The notes under the pieces: generated by a model | Seen by the model: the letters and a program-made list of their open reading frames with translations, nothing else | Databases searched by the model: none | What the model was told of the DNA's origin: nothing | Assembly: GCF_011751865.2 (NCBI RefSeq) | Contig: NZ_CP061770.1 | Coordinates: forward strand, 2,108,001 to 2,172,000 | Direction of reading: 5' to 3' | Source of the DNA: Salinibacterium sp. ZJ70 | GTDB lineage: Bacteria; Actinomycetota; Actinomycetes; Actinomycetales; Microbacteriaceae | Length of the DNA: 64,000 nt | Shown: one piece after another, positions 18,721 through 28,232 of the stretch | Numbering within the stretch: position 1 is the first letter of the stretch | Layout: each line of letters starts with the position of its first letter | Position numbers and translations under genes: made by a program

Positions 18721-19362
18721 ATGAACGTCACGAAGTATGAGCATTCCTGCCTGGTGGTGTCGAAGGAGTCCGCGAAGCTCGTCATCGATCCGGGGAGCTT
18801 CCTCGCGTCGCTTCCCGAGTACGGCGGCATCACGGCCGTCGTCATCACGCACGAGCACGCCGACCACTTCTCGGCCGACCGCGTGCGCGACATCGTGGCG
18901 ATGAACCCCGACGTGCGCGTCATCGGGCCGCAGGGCGTCGCGGATGTGGCGGTCGGCGACGACATCCACGTCGAGGTCGTGTCGCCCGGCGACGAACTCG
19001 AGGTCGGCCCGTTCCGGCTCAGCTTCCATGGCGGCGTGCACAACGAGATCCACTCCTCGATCCCGCGGGTCGACAACGTGGGGGTGTTCGTCGACGAGAC
19101 CCTCTACTACGGCGGCGACTCGTACGACGGCCCGGGTGCGCCCGTGCCGCTGCTCGCGGCGCCCGTCGGCGCACCGTGGCTGAAGATCGGCGAGGCGATG
19201 GACTACGTGCTGAGCGTCGCCCCCGCGCGCGCCTTCCCGGTGCACGACATGACGCTCTCGGTGGCAGGCAAGGAGCTCGGCAACGCGCGCCTCAAGTGGG
19301 CCACTGAGCAGGGTGATGGCGTGTACCAGGTGCTCGCCCCCGGCGAGAGCATCGACCTGTGA
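18721..19362 (+). CDS. Metallo-beta-lactamase-fold hydrolase (UPF0173-like)
   Basis: A 213-residue MBL-fold protein. The zinc-binding motif is THEHADHF (HxHxDH) around residues 42-49, followed by FHGGVHNEIH and a later YYGGDSYDGPG region that supplies the bridging Asp, and a terminal PVHDM with the last His. It resembles the UPF0173 group of small hydrolases, for which substrate is generally unknown. It overlaps the rhodanese gene start (GTGA), so the two are co-translated; MBL/rhodanese pairs are often linked to sulfur (persulfide) chemistry, but this MBL is not clearly an ETHE1-type dioxygenase. Confidence 0.82.
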   Translation: MNVTKYEHSCLVVSKESAKLVIDPGSFLASLPEYGGITAVVITHEHADHFSADRVRDIVAMNPDVRVIGPQGVADVAVGDDIHVEVVSPGDELEVGPFRLSFHGGVHNEIHSSIPRVDNVGVFVDETLYYGGDSYDGPGAPVPLLAAPVGAPWLKIGEAMDYVLSVAPARAFPVHDMTLSVAGKELGNARLKWATEQGDGVYQVLAPGESIDL

Positions 19363-19685
19363 CCGACCCTGCGGAGATCGCGCCCGCCGAGCTCGCAGAG
19401 CTGCTCGACCGCGACCCCAACGTGCAGCTGGTGGATGTGAGGGAGACGTGGGAGGCGGAGCTCGCCGCCATCCCCGGCGCGATGCTGCTGCCGCTCGGGC
19501 GTCTGCCCGAGCTCACCGACGCGCTCGACCCCGACCGTCCGATCGTCGTGTACTGCCACCACGGCATCCGCTCGGCACAAGGAGCCGGCTATCTGATGCA
19601 CGTCGGGTTTGCAGATGTGCGCCACCTCGCGGGCGGCATCGACGCGTGGGCCGACGAGGTGGATCCGGAGATGCCCCGGTACTGA
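19359..19685 (+). CDS. Single-domain rhodanese-like sulfurtransferase
   Basis: A 108-residue rhodanese domain. VQLVDVRETWEAELAAIPGA is the CH2A region, and the active-site loop is VYCHHGIRSA, with Cys in the catalytic position, followed by AGYLMHVGFADVRHLAGGIDAW. It would carry a persulfide on this Cys and pass sulfur to an acceptor. The GTG start at 19359 overlaps the MBL hydrolase stop by four bases. It is followed by a strong bidirectional terminator. Confidence 0.93.
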   Translation: MTDPAEIAPAELAELLDRDPNVQLVDVRETWEAELAAIPGAMLLPLGRLPELTDALDPDRPIVVYCHHGIRSAQGAGYLMHVGFADVRHLAGGIDAWADEVDPEMPRY

Positions 19686-19709
19686 CGCCCTCAGAACTCC
19701 CGACATGCT

Positions 19710-19746
19710 GCGGGGCCGGCTCGCTCATCGCGCGCCGGCCCCGCAA
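19710..19746. terminator. Bidirectional terminator between rhodanese and proline-rich membrane protein
   Basis: Perfect 12-bp arms TGCGGGGCCGGC (19710-19721) and GCCGGCCCCGCA (19735-19746) with a 13-nt loop lie between the two convergent genes, 24 bases after one stop and 12 before the other. Confidence 0.75.
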
Positions 19747-19758
19747 TCGTTCTCCGAC

Positions 19759-21171
19759 TCAGCTGAGTGCGACGTAGATCGTGTCGGCGCGCCAGTGGGT
19801 GATCTTCAGGAGACTGCCGTCGACCACATCCGACTTCACGAGGAACATGGTGACGAGGGTCGCGGTCTCGCCTGTCGCCAGGTCGTCGGCGTCGGTCACG
19901 TGATCCGGGTACTCGTAGATGTAGGCGTCGGGGTAGGCGTTTCCGTCGGATCCGCTCACGTGCAGGTAGAAGTCGAGCCAGGCACTCTCGAGCCCTTCGC
20001 CGAGATACGTGTAGGTGATCGGCACCGTGACGTACTGGTAGCCGTCGGGCGGCGTGTTGTTGTAGTCGCTCGCGGCGGCCACATCAGCCGTCGCGTCGAG
20101 CGTCGGCTGCCCGACCGTCAGCTCCCAGTACTGCTCATCGGCATCCGCGATGATGATCGGCTCGCCGACCGCGATCGGTTCGGTCGAGGAGCCGGGGCCT
20201 GTTCCGCCGAGCTCGTCGTCGGCCGCGGCCTCGGGTTCGGGCGCGAGCCAGAGATCGGACTCGCTGGTGCCGGGTTCCCATCCGTCGTCGTAGCTGTAGG
20301 GCTGCGAGATCATCGCGTAGACCCACACCGAGATGGCGATGCTGGCGATGACGGCGAGGCCCGAGACGACGGTTCCCGCGATGGCGAGTCCCTTCGCCTT
20401 GTTGTTCTTCGCGACCCAGCCGATGATGCCGAGGATGAGGCCCACGAACGCCATGATCGTGCCGATCAGGCCGACGAACGGCACGATGCCGATGAGAAGC
20501 CCGAGCCCACCGAGGATGAGCGCGACGAGGCCGAGCACGTTGAAGGTCGACGGAGGCGGCGTCGCACCGGGCATGTAACCCGCATAGCCGGGGGCACCGG
20601 GCGGAGGCGCGCCGTAGACGGGAGCGGGCCCCGGGTACGGGTAGAGCGCCGGCTGCCCGGCGACAGGAACCTGCGGACCTGCGGGCTGCGCGAACCCCGG
20701 CTGCGAGCCCGCCATCTGCGGTTGCGGCTGGGGCGCGGGCGGGTACACGGGCGGCGGGGCGGGAGCTCCCAGCGGCTGCGGCGGAGGCTGCTGGCCGAAC
20801 GTCGGCGTCGCGGGAGCCGAGAAGGGGTTGCTCACCTGGCTGACCGGCAGCTGCGTGGGCGTCACGTACGGGTTCGGCGAGCCCGACGCGGCGCCCATCG
20901 GCGACTGCACGTAGGGGTTCACGATCAGCGGCGCGGGTGGCGCCGGGGGTGCCGGTGCAGGAGGTGCCGGCGCGGGCGGTGCCGGCGCGGGAGGTGCCGC
21001 ATCGACCGCGGCTTCCGCGGCTTCCGCGGCTTCCGGCGCGTCAGTCGGCGCAGCAGCCTCCGCGGCGCCGACGGAGGTCTCCGGGGCGTCGTCCGAAAGC
21101 GGACTCACGGGATCGGATGCGGGAGGCACGGGAGGAACCGAGTCGGCCCCCGGCAGCTGTGAGTCGGACAT
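19759..21171 (-). CDS. Pro/Ala-rich DUF4190-type membrane protein with extracellular domain
   Basis: A protein of 470 residues from the ATG at 21171. The first ~210 residues are low-complexity, rich in Ala, Pro and Gln, including a tandem PAPPAPAPPAPAP tract and many NPY/PxY pieces. Two or three hydrophobic helices follow (VLGLVALILGGLGLLIGIVPFV, LIGTIMAFVGLILGIIGWVA, and a third after KNNKAKGLAI), which is the DUF4190 pattern. After an acidic linker, the last ~120 residues (YWELTVGQPTLDATADV to the end) look like a DUF4352-type beta-sandwich outside the cell. Function is unknown. Another ATG at 21180 is possible. It shares its membrane module with the next gene. Confidence 0.75.
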   Translation of the reverse strand: MSDSQLPGADSVPPVPPASDPVSPLSDDAPETSVGAAEAAAPTDAPEAAEAAEAAVDAAPPAPAPPAPAPPAPAPPAPPAPLIVNPYVQSPMGAASGSPNPYVTPTQLPVSQVSNPFSAPATPTFGQQPPPQPLGAPAPPPVYPPAPQPQPQMAGSQPGFAQPAGPQVPVAGQPALYPYPGPAPVYGAPPPGAPGYAGYMPGATPPPSTFNVLGLVALILGGLGLLIGIVPFVGLIGTIMAFVGLILGIIGWVAKNNKAKGLAIAGTVVSGLAVIASIAISVWVYAMISQPYSYDDGWEPGTSESDLWLAPEPEAAADDELGGTGPGSSTEPIAVGEPIIIADADEQYWELTVGQPTLDATADVAAASDYNNTPPDGYQYVTVPITYTYLGEGLESAWLDFYLHVSGSDGNAYPDAYIYEYPDHVTDADDLATGETATLVTMFLVKSDVVDGSLLKITHWRADTIYVALS

Positions 21172-21223
21172 GCGCTCCATCCTGCCCTGTCGCGGCGACG
21201 CTGGGGAGCTTTGCACATCGGCA

Positions 21224-21265
21224 GTTCTCCCCATGTTGCGCAATGCGCGCACAGATGGGGAGAAC
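21224..21265 (-). terminator. Hairpin after the small DUF4190 gene
   Basis: GTTCTCCCCAT (21224-21234) and ATGGGGAGAAC (21255-21265) are perfect 11-bp arms around a 20-nt loop that itself contains TTGCGCAA. It begins 12 bases after the stop of the 21277-21654 gene and lies upstream of the next start, so it works as a terminator or as a leader structure. Confidence 0.55.
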
Positions 21266-21276
21266 CACCGCGAGAC

Positions 21277-21654
21277 TCAGCTCTCCGAGACCTCGATGGT
21301 GCTCGCCGGGCCGACCTCGAAGAAGCCGTCGATGCCGCCGCCGCTGAGGGCGATCATGAGGCCGAGGCTCATCACGAGGCCGATGATGATCGCGAGGATC
21401 GACAGGATGAGGCCCGTGATGGCGAGTCCGCGCTTCTTGTTCTTCACGACGAGCCCGACGATCGAGCTGATGATGCCGAACGGCGCCGGCACGAGCGCCA
21501 CGAAGCCGAAGAACGGGATGAAGGCGAGCAGCATGCTCACGATGCCGAGCACGAGGCCGCCGATACCCCAGCCGTTGGTGGTCTTGGTGGGGGCTGCGAG
21601 GACCGCCTCAGGTGCGGGGGCGGCGGCGGGCGTGGTGGAAATGTGATCCGTCAT
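21277..21654 (-). CDS. Small DUF4190-type membrane protein
   Basis: A 125-residue protein with a Pro/Ala-rich N-terminus (residues 1-30), then GIGGLVLGIVSMLLAFIPFFG, a second hydrophobic stretch, the basic turn VKNKKRGLA, and a third helix ending in a short, acidic extracellular tail. This is the membrane core of the larger neighbouring protein without its extracellular domain. No enzymatic residues are visible and the function is unknown. The ATG at 21654 was preferred over a GTG at 21681 that has no ribosome-binding site. Confidence 0.7.
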   Translation of the reverse strand: MTDHISTTPAAAPAPEAVLAAPTKTTNGWGIGGLVLGIVSMLLAFIPFFGFVALVPAPFGIISSIVGLVVKNKKRGLAITGLILSILAIIIGLVMSLGLMIALSGGGIDGFFEVGPASTIEVSES

Positions 21655-21690
21655 GCTCCAAGCATGCCGGATGCGCGACACCGAGGCACG

Positions 21691-22821
21691 TCAACGCTCA
21701 AGCCGAAGCCGAAGATGCTCGAGCGCGTACCGCCAGGGGATCCGCTCCTGCTCCAGCCGGGGGTACCCGTTGGCACGCAGCTCAGCGAAGGTCTCTTCTT
21801 CGGAAGTCGAGAGGAGTGCCAGCGCCCCTACGAAAGGCTTCGGTTCGCTGACCCATAGATCCCGATGCCCGTGGAGGGTCCGCACATCCATCAGCACCGA
21901 TTCCGCCTCGAGACCAGACGAACGAGCCCGGTTGAGGATTCGGAATCCGTGCGTATCAAGATCGCCCCAGTAAAGGACTCGTGATTGACGAACCCACGGC
22001 ACGCGCGCGAACGACCCGACGGAATCGCCGCGACCATCCACCGCGATGACACCCGGCATTGCCGGGAGTGAGAGGAACGTCTGCAGGTTCTCGACGATGA
22101 GCACCGCCTCGGGGGTCAGTGCGAGCGTCGCGAGATCGCCGATCGGCGCGCTGACGTCGACGAGGCCGCCGACCGACATAGTGGGGTCGAGCAGCCGGAT
22201 GCGGCCCACGTCGACGCGTTCATTCAGCCCGAGAGTGCCCCGTTGCGTGACGGCCCTCGTGAGTGCTTCAACCGGGGCCCGATGCCGTTCGAGCCACTTG
22301 GTGTCGATGCCGCGGATCGGCAGCTCCCGGATGCGACACCCCGAGTCGGGATGCTGACTCAGCCAGCGCACCGCCTCGAAAAACCGGGCGAAGTCCGTCT
22401 CATCGATTTCCCCGAGTGTGCGGATGTGCGTGCGAAGGGCGGCATCGATCCGAGCGCCGAGCGCGGCCCGCAGCGCCGTCGTTCGCAAGACCCAACGATC
22501 CCAGCGCTTGCGCTCGCCACACAGGTCGATGAAGGCGTCCACTCCGGTGACCCGCGCTCGCGCAGGCACGCTCTGATTTCCCACTCGCGACCATGTCTTC
22601 GTCACCCAGTCGAGGTGGATCGGCAGCCTGGCCTCGGCGGCCCTCCACGACTCGACCCACCGCGTGGCCGCGCCGAGGTCTGCCATCACGTCACGTTCAG
22701 CGGGCGGGTGAAGGGGCAGATCAAGCGACGCGGTCTCGACGGATCCAAGTACCCAGTCCCGCAGATCCGCATCCACCCGCTTGCGAGCGCGGGCGACCAC
22801 GTCGTCCGGAGTGACGGGCAT
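21691..22821 (-). CDS. jetD: Wadjet anti-plasmid protein JetD
   Basis: A 376-residue DUF3322/DUF2220 protein, the nuclease subunit of Wadjet. The N-terminal half (RWVESWRAAEARLPIHLDWVTKTW and following) is DUF3322; the C-terminal DUF2220 part is a topoisomerase-VI-A-like Toprim domain with the acidic residues visible in VLIVENLQTFLSLP (Glu) and VLYWGDLDTHGFRIL (Asp-x-Asp). JetD cuts circular DNA loaded on the SMC-like JetABC motor. The start overlaps the jetC stop by one base. It is the last gene of the jetA-B-C-D operon. Confidence 0.93.
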   Translation of the reverse strand: MPVTPDDVVARARKRVDADLRDWVLGSVETASLDLPLHPPAERDVMADLGAATRWVESWRAAEARLPIHLDWVTKTWSRVGNQSVPARARVTGVDAFIDLCGERKRWDRWVLRTTALRAALGARIDAALRTHIRTLGEIDETDFARFFEAVRWLSQHPDSGCRIRELPIRGIDTKWLERHRAPVEALTRAVTQRGTLGLNERVDVGRIRLLDPTMSVGGLVDVSAPIGDLATLALTPEAVLIVENLQTFLSLPAMPGVIAVDGRGDSVGSFARVPWVRQSRVLYWGDLDTHGFRILNRARSSGLEAESVLMDVRTLHGHRDLWVSEPKPFVGALALLSTSEEETFAELRANGYPRLEQERIPWRYALEHLRLRLER

Positions 22822-25800
22822 CAGCTCACCCGCTCCCAGTCGACGGCCTGCAGCTGGGACTGCTTGCGGTCAAGGTTGGACACGTTGGTGATCGCGCCGA
22901 TGTATGGCTCGAGCGTCTGCAACAGCTTCTGCGGCGTGGCGAGGATCATGTGGAAGCCGAACTCCACGAACACGTCCATCGCGATGCGCGTGTACGTGGC
23001 ATCCGCTTTGTCGAAGGCCTCGTCGAGCACGATCGTCCCGTAACGAGGCTCGAACTCGTCAGGGTCGGCGAGTTGGTAGCGCAGTGCTGCCGCGAGGCAG
23101 AAGATCACGAGCTTCTGCCTCTGACCGCCCGAGAGCCCAGCTCCCGAATCGTGCACGTTCTGCACGGTGCCGCCGGCGTCTCGCTCCTGCGCCTGGAAGG
23201 TGACGTGCTCACGCGTGTCGAGCACCCGCTGCCGCCAGCGTTGATCGGCGTTCTCGCTCGAGCCGAGCTTGCGCATGAGGTTCGCGAGCACAGCGAACCG
23301 TCGCTCGGCGCCTGCCATGTCGTCGGTATCCCAGTTGCCGTCGACGATGGCCCTCAGATCCGTCAGGAAGTCGGCCACCTCGCCTCCGCGCTGCTCTTTG
23401 ACGATGATGGCGAGGTAGCGCCCTCGATCGAACGGCGAGCGTCCGAGGGAGTCGTTCACCGGGTCTACGCGGTCCTGCACGCGACGGGGTGCCCCCAGGA
23501 TCTCGTCACGCAGGTGGATCACGGTCTCGCGCGAGCGGTCGCGCAGCAGCGTGAGGAAGTTCGCTTCGAACTCGGGGAGCCCGCGCTCGCGGATCTCGCC
23601 CAGTCGAACCCGATATCCGTCACGATCATCCACCGATGCCGTCAGGTCGGGCACCACGGCCGGCCAGGAGCGACGGAAGTCGGTCGCCGCTTCGGTGAAC
23701 CGGTTCGCCGCCTGCGCGCGATTGCCGGCCGCGCGTCGTTCGAGATCGTTGAGGGCGTCTTTCACTTCGCTCTGCACACGGTCAAGGTTTTCGAGCGTGA
23801 GCTTGCGGGCAGCCGTGCGGAAGCGTACACCGAGCGCCTGCGTCAACGTGTCCGCGAGCTCAGCGAACGGGGTGCGCGCGGCGTCCCGCAGGAGCGCCTC
23901 GTAGTGCTCGACATCCGCTTCGGCCTTGAGTTCGTGCGCGTGCGCGGCGTCGGCTGCTTGGCGCGCCGCGGTGAGCGCCTGGCGCGCCTCGCGCTCAGCA
24001 GCTGTCGCCTGTTCGAGACCGCTCGACGCCGTGAGAGTCTCGAGCTCGCGCTGCAGCGCATCGACGCGCCGATTGGCCTCGTCGAGGTTGTAGGTGTTCG
24101 GATCGGTCGAGGTGAGGTTGGCGAGGGTCGTGTGGCGTTGGACCGCGCGAACACGCTCACCGTCGGCCAGGTCGAGCTGCGCCGCGATGGCCTCGAGCTC
24201 GGCTTGTGCCACCACCAGCTGCCGTTCGAGCAGCTGGATCTTCGGCTCGTTGCTCGACCCGAGCACCCAGTGGTTGCGGTCGCCGACCCCGTGCCTGTCG
24301 TCCTTCTCGAAGCCGCGCCGACTGCGCTTCACGAGGCCCTCGACGGTGACGCCCTTGTCGACGTCGTCGAGTTGATCAGGATGATCGACGCACGCGTAGT
24401 CGAACTCGCGACTCAGCCTGCTGTTGAGGTGGTCGGTGAATGCCCCGGGGACGACGCTGACGCGGCGCACCAGCGAGCGTTCACCGGCTGAGGTCGGCGG
24501 ATCGGATCGGGCGGGAACGACGTCGACCACGATCCGGGCACCCCAGTGGCGGCCGTTGATCTCGCGGCGCACGACGGCCGCGTTGCCGTCGCGCACAAGG
24601 ATCGTGGTCGCGAGCGAGCCGAGCACCCGTTCGATCGCGCCGGTCCATTCGGCCCAATCGGGGCGCACGTCGATCAGCTCGCCGGCGAACGGCAGCTCCC
24701 CCTCGCTCAGGCCAGTCGCCTCCACGAGGGCAGCACGCGCCCGAAGCAGCTTCCCCTCGATGTTGCTGCGGCGCTGGCGCAGCTCGCGAAGCTCGCTCTC
24801 GAGGTGTCGCACGCTGTCCCGCGCGGTCTTGTGGGAGTCGTAGACATCGGCGCTGACCGGCGCGGGCACTGCCGATGTGCTCTCCCGCACCGCCACCGCA
24901 ACAAGCTCATCGAATTCGGCCGCGTTCTGCGGCATCGCGATTCCGATGCTGGCGAGCTGCGTGGCGAGGCTCTCGCGCGCGGCGACGACACGGTGGCGCG
25001 CCTGCTCTGCCTCATCGACGCGCTTCGTGAGTTGTGTCACCTGGATTCCACCCGACTGGTTCAGCCGGGCCTGCGCGGCCTCGTGGACACCCTCTGCCTC
25101 GGTGCGCAAGCCGGCCGCTCGAGCCGTTGCGCCGGCAAGACGCACCACCTCGGCCCGTGTGGATTCGAGTGCCTCCGTCGCGAGTCGCACTCGTGCCGCC
25201 GCGACGTAACTGGGCACCGCCTGGGTGAGCTCGCGCGCCGATCGTGCTTCAGCATCCGCAGTCTCGTACACGGTCGCGATTTCATGCAGGCGGGCGAGCG
25301 CGTCGGACTGCTTGCGGAGATCGACGACGTGCTCATAGGCGTCGCGCAGTTCGGTGAATTGTGTGACGGCGTTATCGGCAAGGGTGAAGGTCTTCGGCCG
25401 CTCGAGCATGAAGTTGCGGAACAGGTCGTCAAGGCTGCCGAGGTTCTTGGCCGACTGAGTCTTGTGCAGAAGTACGAGAGCGTTCTCGTTCTGGATGTCG
25501 AGCAAGGTGCGGATGCGGGCGAAGTACTGACCGTTGGTGCCACCCGAGGTGACGAGAACGGGGCCGACTTCCGCCTTGAGTCGGCGCACGTCGAGCCCGC
25601 CCTGCACATAGGGTGCGAAGTCGCGCAGGCTCGCCGGGGTGCGCACGATCACGCACGCATCAGCGAGTTCGGATCGATCGTTGAGTGCACCCTTCATGTG
25701 GAAGAGGCGCACCAGGGTGACGGGCGCGTCGACCAGGTTCTCGTAGCGCAGCAGGATGCCCGACCAGGTGGGCCCACCACCGCGCAGGTATGCCGCGACG

Positions 25801-26126
25801 GCGCGATTCTCGTACTCCGAGACTTCGCGGCTCCACGCGCCGCGCACGTAGCTCACGAAATCGCGGTCGCTGTGCCGCTCGGCGGTGTCTTGCGCGGCAG
25901 CATTGAAGCGGATGCGACCGGGGGTGAGCACGGCGGCGATCGCGTCGAGAAGTGACGACTTGCCCGAGCCGGAGGCCCCCGTGAAGAGGTGCCCCTTGCG
26001 CGCGACATCGATTGCGTGATGCCCGTGGAATGTGCCCCAGTTCACCAGCTCGACGCGCGCGAGCCGCCACTGGCCGGCATGGTCGTCACGCGGGCTTTCG
26101 ACCGCCGCGTCGAACAAAAGCGTCAT
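22821..26126 (-). CDS. jetC: Wadjet SMC-like ATPase JetC
   Basis: A 1101-residue SMC-family protein. The N-terminal head has the Walker A sequence GASGSGKSS (about residues 50-58), preceded by the VELVNWGTFHG pattern typical of MukB/JetC heads. Long coiled coils flank a central hinge-like region (about 480-650). The C-terminal head carries the SGGQRQKL signature and Walker B TIVLDEAFDKAD. With JetA and JetB it forms a condensin-like loop extruder that recognises small circular DNA. It overlaps jetB by four bases and jetD by one. Confidence 0.95.
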   Translation of the reverse strand: MTLLFDAAVESPRDDHAGQWRLARVELVNWGTFHGHHAIDVARKGHLFTGASGSGKSSLLDAIAAVLTPGRIRFNAAAQDTAERHSDRDFVSYVRGAWSREVSEYENRAVAAYLRGGGPTWSGILLRYENLVDAPVTLVRLFHMKGALNDRSELADACVIVRTPASLRDFAPYVQGGLDVRRLKAEVGPVLVTSGGTNGQYFARIRTLLDIQNENALVLLHKTQSAKNLGSLDDLFRNFMLERPKTFTLADNAVTQFTELRDAYEHVVDLRKQSDALARLHEIATVYETADAEARSARELTQAVPSYVAAARVRLATEALESTRAEVVRLAGATARAAGLRTEAEGVHEAAQARLNQSGGIQVTQLTKRVDEAEQARHRVVAARESLATQLASIGIAMPQNAAEFDELVAVAVRESTSAVPAPVSADVYDSHKTARDSVRHLESELRELRQRRSNIEGKLLRARAALVEATGLSEGELPFAGELIDVRPDWAEWTGAIERVLGSLATTILVRDGNAAVVRREINGRHWGARIVVDVVPARSDPPTSAGERSLVRRVSVVPGAFTDHLNSRLSREFDYACVDHPDQLDDVDKGVTVEGLVKRSRRGFEKDDRHGVGDRNHWVLGSSNEPKIQLLERQLVVAQAELEAIAAQLDLADGERVRAVQRHTTLANLTSTDPNTYNLDEANRRVDALQRELETLTASSGLEQATAAEREARQALTAARQAADAAHAHELKAEADVEHYEALLRDAARTPFAELADTLTQALGVRFRTAARKLTLENLDRVQSEVKDALNDLERRAAGNRAQAANRFTEAATDFRRSWPAVVPDLTASVDDRDGYRVRLGEIRERGLPEFEANFLTLLRDRSRETVIHLRDEILGAPRRVQDRVDPVNDSLGRSPFDRGRYLAIIVKEQRGGEVADFLTDLRAIVDGNWDTDDMAGAERRFAVLANLMRKLGSSENADQRWRQRVLDTREHVTFQAQERDAGGTVQNVHDSGAGLSGGQRQKLVIFCLAAALRYQLADPDEFEPRYGTIVLDEAFDKADATYTRIAMDVFVEFGFHMILATPQKLLQTLEPYIGAITNVSNLDRKQSQLQAVDWERVS

Positions 26127-26758
26127 TCTTCGTCCCTCTCGATGTCGTCGACGTCAACGGTGCCCACGAGGGCTGTCCGTTCGAACGCCGCCTGGAGGGC
26201 ACGAGCTTGGTCAGCGTCGATCAGTAGCCGCACAACGGGCGAGATCTCGACACGTTCATCGCCTTGTCCCACCGAATGGGTCACCCGCAACGTGTTCTGC
26301 ATGCGTCCCCACGACGCGTTGAGGTTGCGCGTGAAGCTGATCTCGTCTTTGTTCGCGGGGCGGTAGGCCTGCATCTGGGCGAAGACATCAGCCTTGTCGA
26401 CGTACGGCCGCGCCTCTTGGCTGGCGAGCATCGCGCGCCGCAGCTCGAGCAGCATGAGGGTGTCTTCGAAGGTGAGCGAGGCCGTGCGTGCGGCTTTAGG
26501 GATGTCGTGTTCGTCGGAGCTGGCGTTGCGCACGAAGGCGAACTCGGATTCGCGGTCGACGACGAGCTCGAGGAACAGGTCGTTGAGTCGTGAGCGGATG
26601 CTGCTCTCGTCGGCGAGAAGCGTCTCCCAGTTCTGCTGCGATGCGGTGCGAGAGAGGTAGGGGCCTTTCACGAGTTCGAGGAGGGTGCGCCGCGACCGCG
26701 CCGGCAGTGTGCCGGTATCGCCCGTCCACAGCGGGGCGGTGAGGTCGTCGTCAGCCAT
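26123..26758 (-). CDS. jetB: Wadjet kite-like subunit JetB (DUF4194)
   Basis: A 211-residue DUF4194 protein, corresponding to the MukE-like KITE subunit that dimerises on the JetA kleisin. Typical features are the SRRTLLELVKGPYLSRTA opening, a winged-helix-type middle (TFEDTLMLLELRRAML) and the closing VEISPVVRLLIDADQARALQ. It starts eight bases inside jetA and overlaps jetC by four, consistent with fixed-ratio synthesis of the complex. Confidence 0.93.
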   Translation of the reverse strand: MADDDLTAPLWTGDTGTLPARSRRTLLELVKGPYLSRTASQQNWETLLADESSIRSRLNDLFLELVVDRESEFAFVRNASSDEHDIPKAARTASLTFEDTLMLLELRRAMLASQEARPYVDKADVFAQMQAYRPANKDEISFTRNLNASWGRMQNTLRVTHSVGQGDERVEISPVVRLLIDADQARALQAAFERTALVGTVDVDDIERDEE

Positions 26759-28232
26759 CGATCTTCCCTACGAATCGGTGAACGGGTATCCGTGCGTGGC
26801 GATCGTCGCCGTCGAGGCTCGTCCAACCGATGGTCTCGTCGCCGTCGCTGGCCGTGCCGTAGTCTGCGGCGAGCGACAGCAAGCCCACAACACTCGCGAC
26901 TCCCTGCGATGCGGGGAATCGCTCGAGCACCTGCCCGACGGTCACGGATCCGGGCTCGCCCTCTGCCCCGTGCTCGGCGAGTACCGCGTTGATGTGGTCG
27001 CTGAGTTCGTCGAAGTCGATCTCGGTCTTCCGGGCGATCGCTTTGAGTTCTGCGAGGCTCACCGGATCAGCTTGGTGGGTTTCGACAGCCGTGTGCGAGG
27101 TGTCGAAGTCGGCGGGGTTGTGCAGTCGGATCGCACCCAGGCTGATCATGCGCACCGCGCTGAGGTCGATGTCGACGCCGATGTGGCGGGTGGGCGGGAT
27201 GATGTTGACGAGCTCCCGGCCGCGCCGCAGCGCCTCGAGCAGCACTCCGCGCAGCACGCGATCCTTCTGGTAGTCCTGCGACACCACGTAGCGCCGCAGA
27301 CCTTGCGCGAACGACGTGACGACGCCGTGGATCTCGGCGCTGCGATCTTTGAGCGTCGCGAGCAGCTGCCGCAACAGACGCCGCTCGGCGAGGGTGAGGG
27401 ATGCGGCCGCATCGCGATCGAGGATGTCGCGCACGTCTTCGTCGAACTCGGCACCCAGCACGGGGTCGAGCACGAGGTTGCTGAAGCCGCTGAAGCTCTG
27501 GCCGGCGGGGCTCTGCCCGATGATGTCGACGCCCCGGAAGATGTCTTCGAGCACGGCACGCTGCGATTCGTCGGATTCGATGATCTTGGCGCGCAGCGTC
27601 TGGTTGAGCTGCTCGAACTCGGCCATCACGCGAGCGAAGTCGTCGGGAAGGTTCGCCGCTTGCGCGATGACGTCACGGATGCGTTCGAGCGCGCGGGCAT
27701 CCGACATGGTCTCGTCGTTTCCGGAGCGAATCGCCTCCATCGCGGCGTCGATCCGGTCACGCTCTTCCTGCAACCGCGCGAGCCGGCGTTCGGTGGCGGG
27801 ATCGGTGTCGATCGCCACTTGCCGCAGCTGCCTCGACAGCGCCGCGAGTCGGGATTCGGTCATCGTCTGGGTGGGCGCGTCACGCGATTCGAGGAAGCGG
27901 ATCGCGGCGAGGCCTTCGGATGACAGCTCGAGCGTCTCGCTTCGGGTCGCGGCGACCGCACGACGCACCAGGTAGCCAGCCTTCACCCAATCGGTGAGAT
28001 ATCCCTTGGCCGATAGCTGCAGGTCGAATCCGTGGGCGCGAAGCTCGTCGAGATCGGCGTCGACTTTCTCATACAGCTCAAAGGTGTCGACCTGTCGTGC
28101 CTCGCCGTCGAGATGCTCGGCGAGAACCGCCGCAACGACCGGTACGTGATCCCGGTCTTTGCGCAGCAGGTCCCAGGCAGCATCTGACGCGATCGCCTGC
28201 TTCAGGCGAAGTGCGCGCGTCAGCGTGGACAT
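26751..28232 (-). CDS. jetA: Wadjet kleisin JetA (DUF3375)
   Basis: A 493-residue DUF3375 protein, the MukF-like kleisin of type I Wadjet. The N-terminal winged-helix region (LTRALRLKQAIASDAAWDLL) is followed by a helical coiled middle (ALSRQLRQVAIDTDPATERR) and a C-terminal winged-helix region. It bridges the JetC heads. It is the first gene of the jet operon; the ATG at 28232 lies 293 bases from the stop of brxL, so a separate promoter for Wadjet probably lies in that gap. Confidence 0.94.
   Translation of the reverse strand: MSTLTRALRLKQAIASDAAWDLLRKDRDHVPVVAAVLAEHLDGEARQVDTFELYEKVDADLDELRAHGFDLQLSAKGYLTDWVKAGYLVRRAVAATRSETLELSSEGLAAIRFLESRDAPTQTMTESRLAALSRQLRQVAIDTDPATERRLARLQEERDRIDAAMEAIRSGNDETMSDARALERIRDVIAQAANLPDDFARVMAEFEQLNQTLRAKIIESDESQRAVLEDIFRGVDIIGQSPAGQSFSGFSNLVLDPVLGAEFDEDVRDILDRDAAASLTLAERRLLRQLLATLKDRSAEIHGVVTSFAQGLRRYVVSQDYQKDRVLRGVLLEALRRGRELVNIIPPTRHIGVDIDLSAVRMISLGAIRLHNPADFDTSHTAVETHQADPVSLAELKAIARKTEIDFDELSDHINAVLAEHGAEGEPGSVTVGQVLERFPASQGVASVVGLLSLAADYGTASDGDETIGWTSLDGDDRHARIPVHRFVGKIDG

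Noticed and set aside
22950..24491. 513-codon plus-strand open frame inside jetC
   Set aside because: Shadow of the JetC coiled-coil region; its translation has no recognisable family and no ribosome-binding site.
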